64,000 nucleotides of DNA from Selaginella moellendorffii (lineage: Eukaryota > Streptophyta > Lycopodiopsida > Selaginellales > Selaginellaceae). Of this stretch, positions 24,597 to 38,288 are shown one piece after another. Positions within the stretch are counted from its first letter, which is position 1, and each line of letters opens with the position of its first letter. Position numbers and translations under genes: made by a program. The stretch is taken from the NCBI RefSeq assembly GCF_000143415.4, contig NW_003314284.1, positions 246,681 to 310,680 on the forward strand, given 5' to 3'. The notes beneath the pieces are model-generated. The model made no database searches. It worked only from the letters and a program-made list of their open reading frames with translations, and was not told where the DNA came from.

Positions 24597-27192
24597 ATGG
24601 TCGTCTGCTCCATGGCGCTCTACTCCAGCTCCCCTCCGGCCCCTGTTTCTTGCGGCAGCCATTGCTCCACTCACCACAGCAGCGGCGTCTCTAGCGACTC
24701 GGAGGCCCATCTTTGCTGGCTCCAGGGCGGGCAGAGCTCGGGGCCACGGCAGTCAAGGGCCGGCGGGCTCTCCTACCTCTTCGCCAGTCCCAATGCGCGG
24801 CAGCACTCGTCTTGCGCGATCAGTGACGCGCTGGAGTCGGGCAGCTTGTCATCGTCGGTGAGGAGCGTCTCTCAAGTGGATCATCCCAAATGGGAGGATG
24901 GTCGCAGCGGTAGCATTAACATTCCCGGATCTTCGTTTGGCAAGCGCAGCTCGGTCTCGATCATCCAGAGCCCATACACTTACAGTAGCTGCATCTTCTC
25001 GGTGGCCGGGCGCGAAGCTCCGGTTTGCGCTGATCTTCCTCCGCTGGATCCACACGTTGGTTCGTGGGGTAGAGGTATTGCCACTGTTGACACGCGGACA
25101 CCGGTTTATAGGAGAGAAGGATTCGAAGTTAGTCAAGAGGAGAGCAAGAGCTTGACAGCAGCGCTCACGGATTTCCTTGTACATAATGGCGGTAATTCTT
25201 TCGTGGGCTTTGACTTTAGTGACGTGCCGGATTCCAGAACGGCGAAACAGGCGTCACCAAACGAGATCTTGGTGGACGCCCAGCGGCGGCACAAGGTTTT
25301 CAAGGATCCGTTCATAATCAAAGCGTTTAGATTGGCCGAAGAAGCTCATCGCGGTCATGTAAGTTTTTCTCTTTTCTTGTTTCCTTCTTCTTATCTTCTT
25401 ACGTGTTCTTGCTTGCTTTCTTGCAGTTTAGGCGGAGCGGAGAACTTTACCTGACTCACTGCGTAGAGACTGCTATACTTTTGGCGTCGGCTGGTGCGGA
25501 AGCCACCGTAGTTGCCGCTGGTTTACTACATGACACGCTAGATGATTCAAGCATTGACGAGGCGCAAATTCGTGCCATTTTTGGAGACGATGTCGCTGAC
25601 CTTGTTGTAGGGGTAAGATGTAGTTTTGATACTGTTTTTGAACGATGGTACTAACTTTGGTTCTAAACAGGTATCGAAGATAAGTCAGCTAAGCCAGCTT
25701 GCTAGGGACAACAACATCGCTAGCAAGACGCTAGAAGCAGATCGTCTCAGGACAATGTTTCTAGCGATGGTCGACGTGCGTGTGGTGTTGATCAAGCTTG
25801 CTGATAGGCTGCACAACATGCGAACTTTGGAAGCTTTGGCAGCGGAGAAGCAGAACCGGATCGCCAGTGAAACTCTTGAAATCCTCGTACCCATAGCAAA
25901 CAGGCTGGGAATATGGAGCTGGAAAGCAGAGATGGAGGACCTGTGTTTCAAGTACTTAAATCCTACCGAGTATCAGGAACTTGCTGCCAAACTGATAGAA
26001 TGCTGCCGCGGAGGCGTGGTACTGTCGGCGATTGAGCAGCTTGACAAGGCGCTACGTAAAAGTAAGATCAAAATCGAAGATCTTTGTGGCCGGTCTAAAA
26101 CTCTTTTCAGCATTTACACTAAGATGAAGAAGTAAGTTGACAAAAAGTTCGCTCTTTATGATTTCGTCTCATCATTGGTCATTTGCAGGAAAGGGCGCAG
26201 TATCGATGAAATATACGATGTCCGAGGTCTTCGTTTGATTGTCAAAGATGAAGCTGATTGCTACAAAGCCTTGGAGTTTGTGCACAAGCTCTGGGATCAC
26301 ATTCCAGGAAAACTAAAGGATTACATCAAACAGCCAAAGGCTAACGGGTAAGTGGCTGGCTTTCATGTTTTGGAGCTTTGAACTGAGTCCGCCTTTCGCA
26401 GGTATCAGTCATTGCACACAGTTGTAAGCGGCAAGGATGGTCTTCCTTTGGAAGTTCAGATAAGAACGAAAGAAATGCACAGTCATGCCGAATTCGGGAT
26501 GGCTGCGCACTGGCGATACAAGGAAGGAAACGATACAAAGCACTCCGCTTTCCTTTTGCAACGAGTGGAATGGGCAAGATGGATCCTCACCTGGCACAGC
26601 GAAATCATGGACAACAAGCTACGAGTTTCACCATCACACATGGACTTGAAGTCATCCTGCCCGTTTCCTTTCCACAAGGACGATTGTCGGCACGCTCACC
26701 CCTTTTCTGGACCGCCGGAAAGCGAGGACGATCCACTGTTCGTGATCATGCTCAAAGACGAAACGGTAACTAGCTTTTTGTTTGTTGAAGTTTCCAAGTT
26801 GGGCTGACTTTGCTTGTGTTTCTCCATAGATGATTGTTCAAGAGCTTCCTCCGGGTTGCACTGCTGCCGACCTCGTCACGGAAAGAGGCGCGGATCACTT
26901 TCTTCTCGATCCAGGCGTGCTCTCGGAGATGACACCCCGAGTAAACCATCAGGAGGTGGAGAACTTTCACCAGAAGCTCCGGATGGGAGACGTGGTGGAG
27001 ATCGTGGACAAGGAGGAGAGGTCCAAGGTGTTGGTCACCATGGCTCGAGTTCCAGCCAAAGCTTCCAACGAGATAAGCGTTTACAGAGAGCAGATCCGCC
27101 GCATGTACGCTGCTGACAGGAGCTGCAAAGTCGATGCACGGAAGATCTTCGAGCTCGCCAAAGAGAACACACAAGTTGCGGGGCTGACTTAG
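24597..27192 (+). CDS. RelA/SpoT homolog, RSH2/3 type (plastid (p)ppGpp synthetase)
   Basis: Makes and probably degrades guanosine tetraphosphate in plastids. Exons 24597..25358, 25427..25612, 25671..26131, 26189..26347, 26402..26765, 26830..27192 sum to 764 residues. The start at 24597 is chosen because [16 protein letters not shown] resembles the conserved RSH2/3 N-terminus; an in-frame ATG lies 21 bp upstream. A Ser-rich transit-like region of about 200 residues is followed by the HD hydrolase domain ([29 protein letters not shown]), then the synthetase domain ([51 protein letters not shown]), and a TGS-like C-terminus ([10 protein letters not shown]). No EF-hands and no ACT domain, which separates it from CRSH and RSH1. 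Confidence 0.95.
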
Positions 27193-27479
27193 ATAAACCA
27201 AAGAGAGAAAAAAGAAAGGAAAAGAAGGAAGACTTCCTCACAGGTACATTGTTTCATTCGATTTGTACATTTCACTGTGTATATAACAGGAATCTTGACT
27301 TTGTACCACCGAAAAGAAGTTTCTGGTGTTCACTCTAAAAACTTTAAGGTGGCTTTCAATTCAATCGTTGGTGGGGATTCCTCCAGGATGTGATCTTCAC
27401 CCTCGTCATCGCTGGATTTGGCTCAAATAGTATGGTTTCAGTGCGAAGATTTTCATTTGCGAGGAGCTCGAATCGGAGG

Positions 27480-27822
27480 ATGATCAAGGTTTTAAGTTTG
27501 CTTCTTGTGATACTCGCGTGTTGTGAAGGAGCAAGGCTCCAAGGTACTTTACTGTGTGTGTGTGTTTTCATCCAAGTGGTTGTAGCTAACAAGGCTATGG
27601 TTTTGCCCAAAAAAAAGCAAGTAGTTTGGCACTGGCACACTGGAGGAAGGTGAGTGATGAGATTATAATTATCATCACTGATAATTTGATTGCTGGAACC
27701 TTTGGTTGTGAGATTTTTGATAGACCGACTATGAGGATGTGGATCCTATTCCACAGCGGAGGTATCGTCCCAGGCCAGGCCCTACTCCAAGATCCATCCC
27801 CAAAGTTTCTAAAGGGAACTAG
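27480..27822 (+). CDS. Candidate secreted, tyrosine-sulfated peptide precursor
   Basis: A small gene with exons 27480..27543, 27586..27620 and 27724..27822, giving 65 residues. The first 18 residues, MIKVLSLLLVILACCEGA, form a good signal peptide. The mature end begins after KKKQ with T-DYEDVDPIPQRRYRP and runs on as RPGPTPRSIPKVSKGN to the stop. A DY pair, then four residues, a PxP and soon RP is the spacing of CIF-type Casparian strip integrity factors (DY-4x-PxP-3x-RP); DY is the tyrosylprotein sulfotransferase site of PSY, RGF and CIF peptides. The second donor (CAA/GTAGTT) is weak but is the only one I found that keeps the DY frame; the first intron is 42 bp and in frame, so its retention would only add 14 residues. 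Other peptide classes remain possible. Confidence 0.45.
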
Positions 27823-28033
27823 AGAAGAAAACATATCATACATATCATATCTTTGTTAATATATAATAACAAAGAGTAAGATAAATAAGAAATAACAAAG
27901 ATAACAATAATAGTTTGTATAAACCCTAAACCCGTATCCTCTGTTTTTATCTAGGGTTTTTCTTTGACGAGTTTCACACGCGCTCGAAGGTAATAGAATT
28001 CTTTACTCGCTAATTAATCCGATTCTAGGCACG

Positions 28034-29893
<1,860 letters not shown>

Positions 29894-30013
29894 AGTAGTT
29901 TTTCGGAATGAAATGGTTGCTCTCTTTTCTAGCTCTCATCTTCACGCTTTTAAAGGTAGTACTTTCTTTTGTACTTCGCATTTTTTGCTAGGTCTGCGCT
30001 TGCTCTAGTAGCG

Positions 30014-32299
30014 ATGGGTCCTTCCAGGTTGCAGCTATGGATGCGCTCGGTCATCAAGCGGCGAAGGGCGTATGGTCTCACAGCCAAGAACAAAGTGGAG
30101 CTCTCGGGCAAGGCTGGAAAAAGATGGGTGGCGCTGTGGGGAAATGGCGATCAAGGCAGGCTAGGCCTCAGCGAGTCGGGCTCTCAATTCGAGCCAGTTT
30201 TGTGCCGAGCGCTGGAATCTCACGAGCCTTGCTCTGTCTCTTGCGGTGGTGCTCACACACTCATCCTCACTGGTATGTTGGTCTTTTCCTCTCGTTTCCA
30301 TGGATTTTTCTCTTCGCTACTTTGGATGGTATTTGCAGACAAGGGACGTGTGTTTGCAACTGGATTGAACAGTAGCGGTCAGCTTGGAGTTCCATTGAAG
30401 AGGGAATCTAGCTTTGTAAGTTTCTTCCTTTTTTCTACGTGGGAGTGTTCATTCTACGTGATTTTTGGTGTAGGATCCTGTGGAGGTGCATGGGTTTCCT
30501 GATCCTTGTGTACATATTGCAGCTGGACGGTACCATTCTGCTGCCATCACTTGTATAAAATCTCTAGCTGGATTGTCTTGCATGTTCTTTGTGATCTCTC
30601 TCTCTTCTTTCTCTTTTCGCTTTGCTGAATCGTTTGTGACTTGTGTGTATGCAGCAAGTGGCGAGACTTATGTCTGGGGAAGAAACAGCGAGGGTCAGCT
30701 GGGACTCGGCAAACGTAAGTGTAGTGTTTTCTTTTCTCCCAATCGTTGCAAGCTCTTGCTTGTTACAGGTGCTAAGTCGGTTTACATCACTCCGCAGAAG
30801 ATGGAATCCTTGGCCGGAATGCGCTTGAAGGCTCTGGCTCTGGGAACGGACCATTCGCTTGGACTTGCTGGTATGAAGGGAAGAAACATATGACAAATGG
30901 TGATGTTTGTTGTCTTGTTGTTTATTTTTCCAGAAACTGGCCAAGTTCTGAGCTGGGGAACCAATAGATTTGGTTGCCTTGGACACGGCGAGATGACGGG
31001 ATTCTTTGACTTCTTTAAAGATACAAAGTAAGTGGTGTGTTTGTTGCTTACGTCTGTAATCTCGTACTTCACAGTGAGTACACTCCAAGGATAATCCACT
31101 GTCTAGAAAAGCTCCAGGTGAAATTCGTATTCACTAAGTAGACATTTATTTTTCTCTTCGTGCAGATTCGTAGCGTTTCGGCCGGACTAGTGCACTCTGC
31201 GTGTGCGGATGGTAAGGAGGTGATGTGTGCAAATCTTTCTTTATTTCAATGTTTTTATTTTCTCCACAGACAGTGGAACGATTTACTCGTTTGGCCAAGG
31301 CTCGATGTGTCAGCTGGTATGCTCGTCTCGTCATTTTCTTCTTAGCTTAGAGGAGAGGTCTTGAGATCTCAATCTCTGATGAATTTCTTAGGTGAAGATG
31401 ACGAACCTGCTTGAATCTTAGATCAACAACCAAGAAGGCGGCGCAAGTCACGTAGTTGCTTGGGATAGTGTGTGTGTGCTAAAGTCTTTTTTCTTCTTTT
31501 CTCTTTGTCTTTCTCCCTTTTCCTTTCACTCAAGGTGTGATATTTATGCAGGGCCTTGGCAACAACAACGATGCGTCACAGCCATGTCCAATTCCAGATC
31601 TTCCTCGCGTCTCTTCCATTTCGTGCGGAGGCTATCACACCGGTGCTATAACTCGTAAGAAGAAAACGCTCGTTTCATCCTCACTATCTTTTCTCTTGTG
31701 TTTTAGAGGACGGCGACATTTATACGTGGGGATCTAACGAGCATGGCTGCCTGGGCTCTGGGTAGGCACACAGAAAAGCTTTCATTGCCAGGTCTCAAGC
31801 TTTTATCAGATTTCGTGCGAGTAGCAAGCCACTGCGTTTGGAAAGCTTGGCCGAGGCATTCATGTCAGAGGTATCTATCGCATTTCACTCTAACAAATCT
31901 TTCTGTTGCGTGATTTCGTGTTTTAGATATCGTGTGGATGGAAGCACACAGCAGCTATAAGCGGTAAGCAAAACCCAAGCTAGAAACTTGAAGAAAGCTC
32001 TAAGAAACAATTTCCCTCGCGATTGTAGATGGCTACATTTTTAGCTGGGGATGGGGAGGATCATATGGAACGTACGCAACGCAAGCAGAATCAAGCGGCG
32101 GCCAGCTCGTAAGTTTCTCCAAAGTTCCAAAGTTCTTCGTGAAAATATCGAAAGGTCTTCGTGCTTTTTCCAGGGAGTTGGGACCGATTTTGATTTTTTC
32201 GAGCCTGTTCCAATCGAGATGGATGATCGGCTTTCGGCCCTTCACGTCTCCTGTGGTTTCAATCACACGGCAGCCATTCTCGAGGAGATAGAGATATAA
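30014..32299 (+). CDS. RCC1-repeat (beta-propeller) protein
   Basis: Seven-bladed propeller of the RCC1 superfamily, which includes Ran exchange factors, UVR8 and plant organelle splicing factors such as RUG3. Exons 30014..30272, 30339..30415, 30474..30552, 30655..30714, 30769..30870, 30934..31027, 31075..31117, 31166..31211, 31270..31316, 31552..31654, 31707..31761, 31810..31870, 31927..31963, 32029..32108, 32174..32299 sum to 422 residues. Repeats are seen as WGNGDQGRLGL, ATGLNSSGQLGV, WGRNSEGQLGLGK, WGTNRFGCLGHGE, FGQGSMCQLGLG, WGSNEHGCLG and WGWGGSYGT, each with a CGGAHT or SAG.VHS-type strand. The basic start MGPSRLQLWMRSVIKRRRAY could be a mitochondrial targeting sequence. No UVR8 C-terminal VP motif. 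Partial copies lie at 35956-36078 and 37829-39855. Confidence 0.88.
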
Positions 32300-32812
32300 A
32301 AATTCTTTGCTTGTATTCTTTTGAAGTCACAACACGAGGTGGTCCGGCTATTCTTTTTTCAGACTATCATTTCTTTGGATCAGGTCGGCGGTTTCATTCC
32401 TACTACTACGCGCGCTGCTTCCCCCCTGAAGTAGACCAGTGGAACAATTGACGAGCCATCAGAAGCGAAGCTTGGAATTCTTTATCTAAAATTTGGTTTA
32501 TATATTGGAATTATTGATTGGAATAAGTATTGGTTTTTGGAACGAGAAATGCCAGGATCACCATTGGTTTGTAGGAGCAGGAACTCTTGCCTATGACTTT
32601 CTGTGCGATAAATGCAAGGTGGTGGCCGAGCTTCCTCTTCTGAACTCATAACTTTTGCTACGGGAGCCGGCAGTAGCAGCAGCGAGATTGAGAAACTTAT
32701 CAAAGGCTTTCAAGAGCTTTCGAGTTCTTCCAGATCGACGATAGGTTCTTATTCCTGAAATGCTTTGGAGACAGAACCATTGTATTTCATATTTATTCTG
32801 GTATAGTTAAAT
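32300..32812. other. Convergent 3' flanks of RCC1 and GMC genes
   Basis: Just over 500 bp between the two stops, with no coding region recognised. It should hold both 3' untranslated regions and polyadenylation signals. Confidence 0.35.
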
Positions 32813-34517
32813 TTAATTAGATAAACGATCTGCTAAGTCCAGAGTGAGAGCAACCATGGTTAAAGTCGGGTTCCAGGATCCACTTCTTGGCCACAGTGCA
32901 GCACCTGTGATATAAATGTTTTGCGAGCCCGCCAAGCGATAGTCAAGATCCACTAATTGATTACCATCCTCTCCAATAGGAAGAGATGATCCCTCGTGAA
33001 CGCATCCTGGTCGGCGAGTCAGCTCTTTGGCCGGGCGCTGGCTAGTCCATTTGCCCTTGTTCCAATACTGGAGAGAGCTTGACTTGTTGGGGGAGAGGAT
33101 GTTCTCCAGCACTTGGAAAGCTCCTGCTTCCATTGCATCCCACACTTCCATATCACCTCTAGACTGCTGGATCTGCAGCTTGATGTTGGTTGTCAAGTCT
33201 GGATCTTTGTCGTTCTTTCGAACCCAAGAGGAATTCTTAATCTCTTGCTCACCCAAGATGGCAAACACAAATAAAACGTACTCCTTTGACTGTTTGAGCT
33301 GCTCCGGAGTTGCACTAGTGAGAACATCCGGCATTCGATGACCCATGGTAATGATATCTTCGGATTCCAGACGTGGGCTTGATATCACAGTTGCCTGGAT
33401 GTGGAATTGCAATTTTCCATGTACACCTGAAAAACCAGAAAAAAAAAACAGTTAAAAGTTGATGAACCAAACGAAGAAAACAACCTGCCAAGTAGAACGC
33501 TCCAATCTGTGGTGTCTGCTGGATATCAAGTCTGCTGGCAAATGGATACTCCTTTCGAGGCACTCTTGCTGTGATGGCACTAATAAGATGGGAGCTAAAT
33601 TGCAGTGGAGCTTTTGCCAGCGCTGGGATGGAATTTACGAGTAGAGTGGCGGGTGGGATTGCGCCCATGGCAAGCACGATTCTCGTTCTAGCGCTCAACG
33701 TGACTTCTCCTTTGGATGTCTCAAGCACTCCTTCACTTTCTGAAATTCTCTTCACCACGCAGTTGATAACGATTCTCAAAGGAGCTCCATGACCTTGCTT
33801 CGCAAGCGTTCTCTGCCGCAGCACTAGCTGGAGCAAAGAACCGACCACTGAAAATTTGGATCCGTCTTCAATTGAAAGTGGAGCTGGCATCACCCGCGTT
33901 GCAGAGCTGACGGTGTGGAGTCGGCTGTGCATTAGCTGCATGATCTCTTCCTGCAAAGCGGAGCGGTAGAATGAATTAGTAACATTCAAAAGCCTCTCAG
34001 CTCTTTCGAAGTATCGTCCAGCGGCGTCGATCACGGACGGGTGCCATCCCTCCATTTCTTGGGCAGTCGGTCTCGGGCACCAGCCGCTCCATTTCGTCGA
34101 TCGCCCGCCAAAAAAAGGTGCCACCCCGTGTACCCACTTTGCATAGGGAGACTCTGCTGTGGCTTGCGTGAGTGTCCACGGATAGCTTTCGAGTTTTGCT
34201 GCGACCGTGCCTTGGAGAGCAAGGGGAAGACTTTGGAAGTGAGCGGGCAAAAAGAAAGGTCCTCGCTCCAGCATGAGGATTTTTGCATGAGGATTTTTCT
34301 CTAGAATTTGAGCTGCAAAGGCGTAGCCACAGAATCCTGTGCCAACGATGATGTAGTCAAACGGGCCTGACTGCTGGACACTGTCCCAGCTTGGAACGAA
34401 AAAGAGGTCGTTCATGATCGAAGTGGAAGTGGGATACTGTTCCCCAGGATGTGGGAATCCAAATTCCCCACTGCAAGCATAGAAAAAGGAGGCGAGCAAA
34501 AAGCAAAGATGCAACAT
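32813..34517 (-). CDS. Secreted GMC-type FAD oxidoreductase
   Basis: Flavoprotein of the glucose-methanol-choline family; substrate not predictable. Minus-strand exons 34517..33485 and 33426..32813 give 548 residues. The first residues MLHLCFLLASFFYACSG form a signal peptide, so it should enter the secretory route. The FAD-binding motif IIVGTGFCGYAFAAQ and its acidic strand end LMLERG are present, then GGRSTKWSGWCPR near the flavin, and a GMC C-terminal block with GCVHEGSSLPIG and NIYITGAALWPRSGSWNPTL, where Asn in the last stretch (SWNPT) matches the position of an active-site residue. It does not look like the HOTHEAD/mandelonitrile lyase group common in plants; closer relatives might be fungal or bacterial, which only a phylogeny can show. 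Single intron. Confidence 0.88.
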
Positions 34518-34569
34518 AGTGTAGAGCAGAGGAATGAAGTGTGAGGCGAAGAGAACTCATATATATATA

Positions 34570-35770
34570 AGAAGTTGCAATCTTCAGAAGTATCAGTGAA
34601 AAAGAAAACAAAAACTTTTAGAGCCAAGCAATCAGCACAACACTTGTACATTTTCACAAGGCAGCAGCAGCATTGGAAATGGAACCATCTCTGGAGAGCC
34701 ATCAACTTCGCTTCTAGCTCGAATTAACTACTTCGATACTCTGTGGTGGCTTTTCTCGAACTCAAAACGACAACAACATTCACTAGCTTGTTTGGGAGTA
34801 ACCGTGAACAGTATCAAGGCAGTACTAAGATGTAAGAAGATAAGTGGCAAAACAAAAAGGCCGTCATATGATGCCATATTCATGCGACCTTTGCCAAATC
34901 CTTGTGCAAGCATATTGACAGCAGGTACACGCACCACTTCCATGAGCACCTATACAAAGCGCAATCAAAAAGTACCTTTAACAAGCTCTCGGTTGAGATC
35001 CAGCTTGTCCTCCCGCCGTCCAAAAGAAAGTCTAGGCATCCCCTTTCACATATCACATTGCGAACAGTTGAGCTTAAGAAATCGAGAAAATCAAAACAAT
35101 ACTTCTCCAAAGGAAGCAACAGAAATATGACAGGATAAGGGACAACTCTTGGTCTCGAAGCCGTACCAAATATTAAGAATGGAATCAGTGCTACTGCGTG
35201 CTTGTCATGCTGTAGTCTGGAGTCAAAAGTGTCAATACTTGACGATGATATCAGGATTCCCGTTCCAGTACGATGATATCAGTGTCCCTTGAAGGTTTCA
35301 GTACGATGAAAGCAATTCCTGCGTACAGCATGTAAGAAAGCAAGCCAAAGAATCACCAAAACGTACCATTTGAAGGAAGAAAGGAGTTTCTCTGTTGATC
35401 ATTCCCATACCTGCAAACCAGAAAACGAAAGAACGAATCGAACGAAGCATTGCGAGGATAACCCTTTCCACCAAAGAGCAGCGCATGAACTGTTGCTTCA
35501 AAAAATCACTGCTCCGTTCACTCGACTGAGCCTGCATGAAAAAAAACTTTGCATGTACTTATAACTTCTTAATTCTTATCCCACCTCCACCGGAAATATT
35601 TGTCGCGATCGCGCGCCATTGGAAAGGAGCTGAAATCTGGCGCTGGGAAGAGATTCCAACAACCGCACCTAGTACAGCTGATCAGCCGTATCGTCACAAA
35701 ATCGAGGTCGCAGCTGCCAGTGGTTAGCATCCGGAAGATCCGTGACCGTGGCGCCAGCGCGAGAACGAAG
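34570..35770 (-). repeat. Left arm of a diverged inverted repeat
   Basis: Read on the minus strand, this segment matches 39880-41060 read on the plus strand. Matching peptides make this clear: GMINRETPFFLQMVRFGDS here against RMINRETTIFQSLFQMARFGD there, and KCCADCLALKVFVFF against KCCADCSALKVFVFF, both in the same order. The DNA runs CTTTTGGACGGCGGGAGGA and GGCGCGC...GATCGCGACA are shared. Its minus-strand 5' end contains TTAGGGTTC, a plant 5'-leader motif, and an ATG with intron-like splice sites, so the unit may be a duplicated small gene or element I cannot name. Confidence 0.7.
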
Positions 35771-35955
35771 AACCCTAATGCGGAAGAATACCACCTAGTG
35801 TTATGACTTCAAAAGAATGGACATGTTTTTTACTTGGAAAACTGTGACAGATAGCGAGAAAAATGTTCTGGGTTCCACGAGCATGGCTTCTTTCCCGCAC
35901 TTGTCGGCGCCTCTCAACCCGTTTTGGTGAGCATGGGTTAGAAAGAATGGGAGGC

Positions 35956-36078
35956 AATCAAGCGGCGGCCAGCTCGTAAGTTTCTCCAAAGATCTCTTGC
36001 TTTTTCCAGGGAGTTGGGACCGATTCTGATTTTTTCGGGCCTGTATGGATGATCGGCTTTCAATCACACGGCAGCACC
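35956..36078 (+). pseudogene. Fragment of the RCC1 gene (end of exon 14, intron, exon 15)
   Basis: CAAGCGGCGGCCAGCTCGTA and GGGAGTTGGGACCGATT are shared with 32090-32190 of the intact RCC1 gene. The intron is shortened and part of the last exon deleted, so nothing complete is encoded. Confidence 0.8.
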
Positions 36079-36189
36079 ATGGTCCATCGACGGGCACGAT
36101 TAGCCAGATCCGGCGGCCTTTACTCTACCTTTAAAAAAAGCTCCTTTGTTCTTTCTTTAAATTGAGGTTGAATGGTAAGGGTTTGGTTA

Positions 36190-37759
36190 ATGGAGGCTAT
36201 GGCACCTGGTTTTGCATTGATAGGAGCTGGAGGTTTTGCCAAAAAGCAATATTTGCCACTACTCTCTACGAAGCTGATGGATAGAGTTTCGTTTAAAGCA
36301 ATATGGAGTCGTTCGCAGGTAGGTTTTTGAAGGATTCTTTTCAGGCGAGATAACCTTTTCTCCAGGAATCGGCAGAGTCAGCGGTGTCCTTGATCAAAGA
36401 TCGTGTGCCAGAAGTACAGCCTAAGTGGGGTGAAGAAGGTTTTAATGACATTCTAATGGATAATAGCATCATTGGGGTGGCTATAGTTCTTGAACCAGAG
36501 ATCCAGGTATGAATATCATTTTTTTAGTTTTCTATTTCTCACACATTATTTAATAGGGGACTTATGCAATTCAAGCTCTTACTGCTGGGAAACATGTATT
36601 GCAAGGTATGATAGTTTCAAACTTAAAATTGCTACTAAAATCTCACATTACAGAAAAGCCATTAGCCCCAAGTACACAGAAGGCTCAAAGTTTAGTAAAC
36701 CTATACAAGGGATTAGACAATGATAAGCTGGTCTGGGCAATAGGGGAAAACTATAGATTTGAGCAAGCACTTGCAGAGGTATGAATCTTTTAAAACATAA
36801 AATATAGTTAATAAATACTTCATTTGAAACAGGCTAGTAAGTTGGTGAAGGATATAGGACACATGGTGGCGGTGGAAGTAATTCTTGAAAGTCCTATGAA
36901 TATTTCACGACCTTCTTTTTCAAGCGTTTGGAGAAGGCAACTCCAGGTAATCAAATTATAATTTTTATTGTTTTGTTTTGTTTAAGCACTATTTTGCAGG
37001 GGGGATATATAATGGATAGTGCTGTTCATCAAATAGCGGGACTAAGATTGGTAAGAAAGAAGAGTTAAACCTTGATTTATTTATCTGTTTATTGGTTTTG
37101 ATTTTCTGTAAATAGATAACTGGCTTTGAGATTAGAAGTGTGTCAGCAATCTCCCGTCATGTGGATAATGCTCTACCTTCTCCAGACAATGTCTCAGCAT
37201 TGATGTAAGTCTTTCTTTAATTAGCTTTTTAAAATGTTGTTAAAACTTGGACTTACAGAGAGTTGGAAAATGGGTGTGTGGGTACCTTAATGATATCATT
37301 TTCATGCATTACTAAAAAGGTACTAAGAAATTTGCTTTCAAATCTGTTCTCATATAAATTATCTGAACTTTAGATGAGCTGGAAGGTTGTTGGAACTGAA
37401 GGTACAATCTATGTAGATCAAGATGTTAAAGATGATCAGCCAGGATTTTTGGTGAGTTATATTATAGACTAAGCTTACATTGACTAATAATTTGTGATGT
37501 GCGGTGAAGGTAACTTGTTCTACTTCAACTGGTAAAAATTCAGTGTTCTATCCCTGCTGTGGGGTGGAAGAAGAATTAGGAGCATTTATCAATGACATCA
37601 CTATGGTAAGCATGAAGATCCTATATAATATTGACTCACTAGTTGACGTTTATTCAGGGAGGAGTACCTGACAAGCGCAGCAGTCCCAGCGAGGCATATG
37701 CTGATGTTGCCGTCATTGAAGCCATTCTTAAATCTAATGGCAATGTCATTCATGTTTAA
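36190..37759 (+). CDS. Gfo/Idh/MocA-family NAD(P)-dependent oxidoreductase
   Basis: Soluble dehydrogenase with a Rossmann fold; substrate unknown, sugars or sugar-like cyclitols in most relatives. Exons 36190..36318, 36366..36506, 36557..36605, 36654..36778, 36833..36946, 37000..37050, 37116..37204, 37259..37319, 37374..37451, 37510..37605, 37658..37759 sum to 344 residues. The dinucleotide motif FALIGAGGFAKKQYL is at the start, AGKHVLQEKPLAP carries the family EKP with its catalytic Lys, and GGYIMDSAVHQIAGLR matches the C-terminal GG...D..H.ID signature. Codons and introns are clearly AT-richer than in neighbouring genes. It lies intact between two decayed RCC1 fragments inside an inverted-repeat block. 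Confidence 0.9.
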
Positions 37760-38263
37760 TGATATACCAAAATAAGAAGGATTAAGTTAAAATACTACTG
37801 CAACGACTTCTAATAATCTCTTGTTTCCAGGGACCTCGATCAATGTGTCAGCTGGTATGCTAATCGTGTCATTTTCTTTTAGAGAGGTCTTTAGATTTCA
37901 ATCTCTGATGAATTTCTTTTAAAGTCTCGTTTTTTCTTTCTTTATCCCTTTTCTTTTTACCCAATATGCAGGGCCTTGGTATTTCGTCTCCAATTCCCGA
38001 TCTCCCTTCCTTCTCTTGTGATTAGAGGAAGGAACGTGATGGGCGGGCACACACAAAAACTTTCATTGCCAGAAAGTCTTAGGTGCTCATTAGGTTTTGT
38101 GCTAGTAGCAACTGCGTTTGGAAAGCTTGGCCGAGGCATTGTATCTATAGCGTTTTACTTGAGCAAATCTTATTGTCGCATGATTTCTTGTGCTAGATAT
38201 TGTGTGGATGGAAACACACAGCAGCTGTAAGCTGTGAGCAAAATCCAAGTTCACAATGCAATG

Positions 38264-38288
38264 TGTTATTATTGTTATGACGGTTGAT
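38264..38288 (+). repeat. 25-bp direct repeat, left copy
   Basis: TGTTATTATTGTTATGACGG plus TTGAT, exactly repeated at 39563-39587. It lies just inside the left edge of the insertion in the RCC1 copy, begins with TG, and may be what is left of a terminal repeat. Confidence 0.6.

Noticed and set aside
34570-35770. Small multi-exon gene in the left inverted-repeat arm
   Set aside because: Intron-like sites and a 5'-leader motif are visible, but the joined frames hit stops soon after each junction and no family is recognised; reported as a repeat only.
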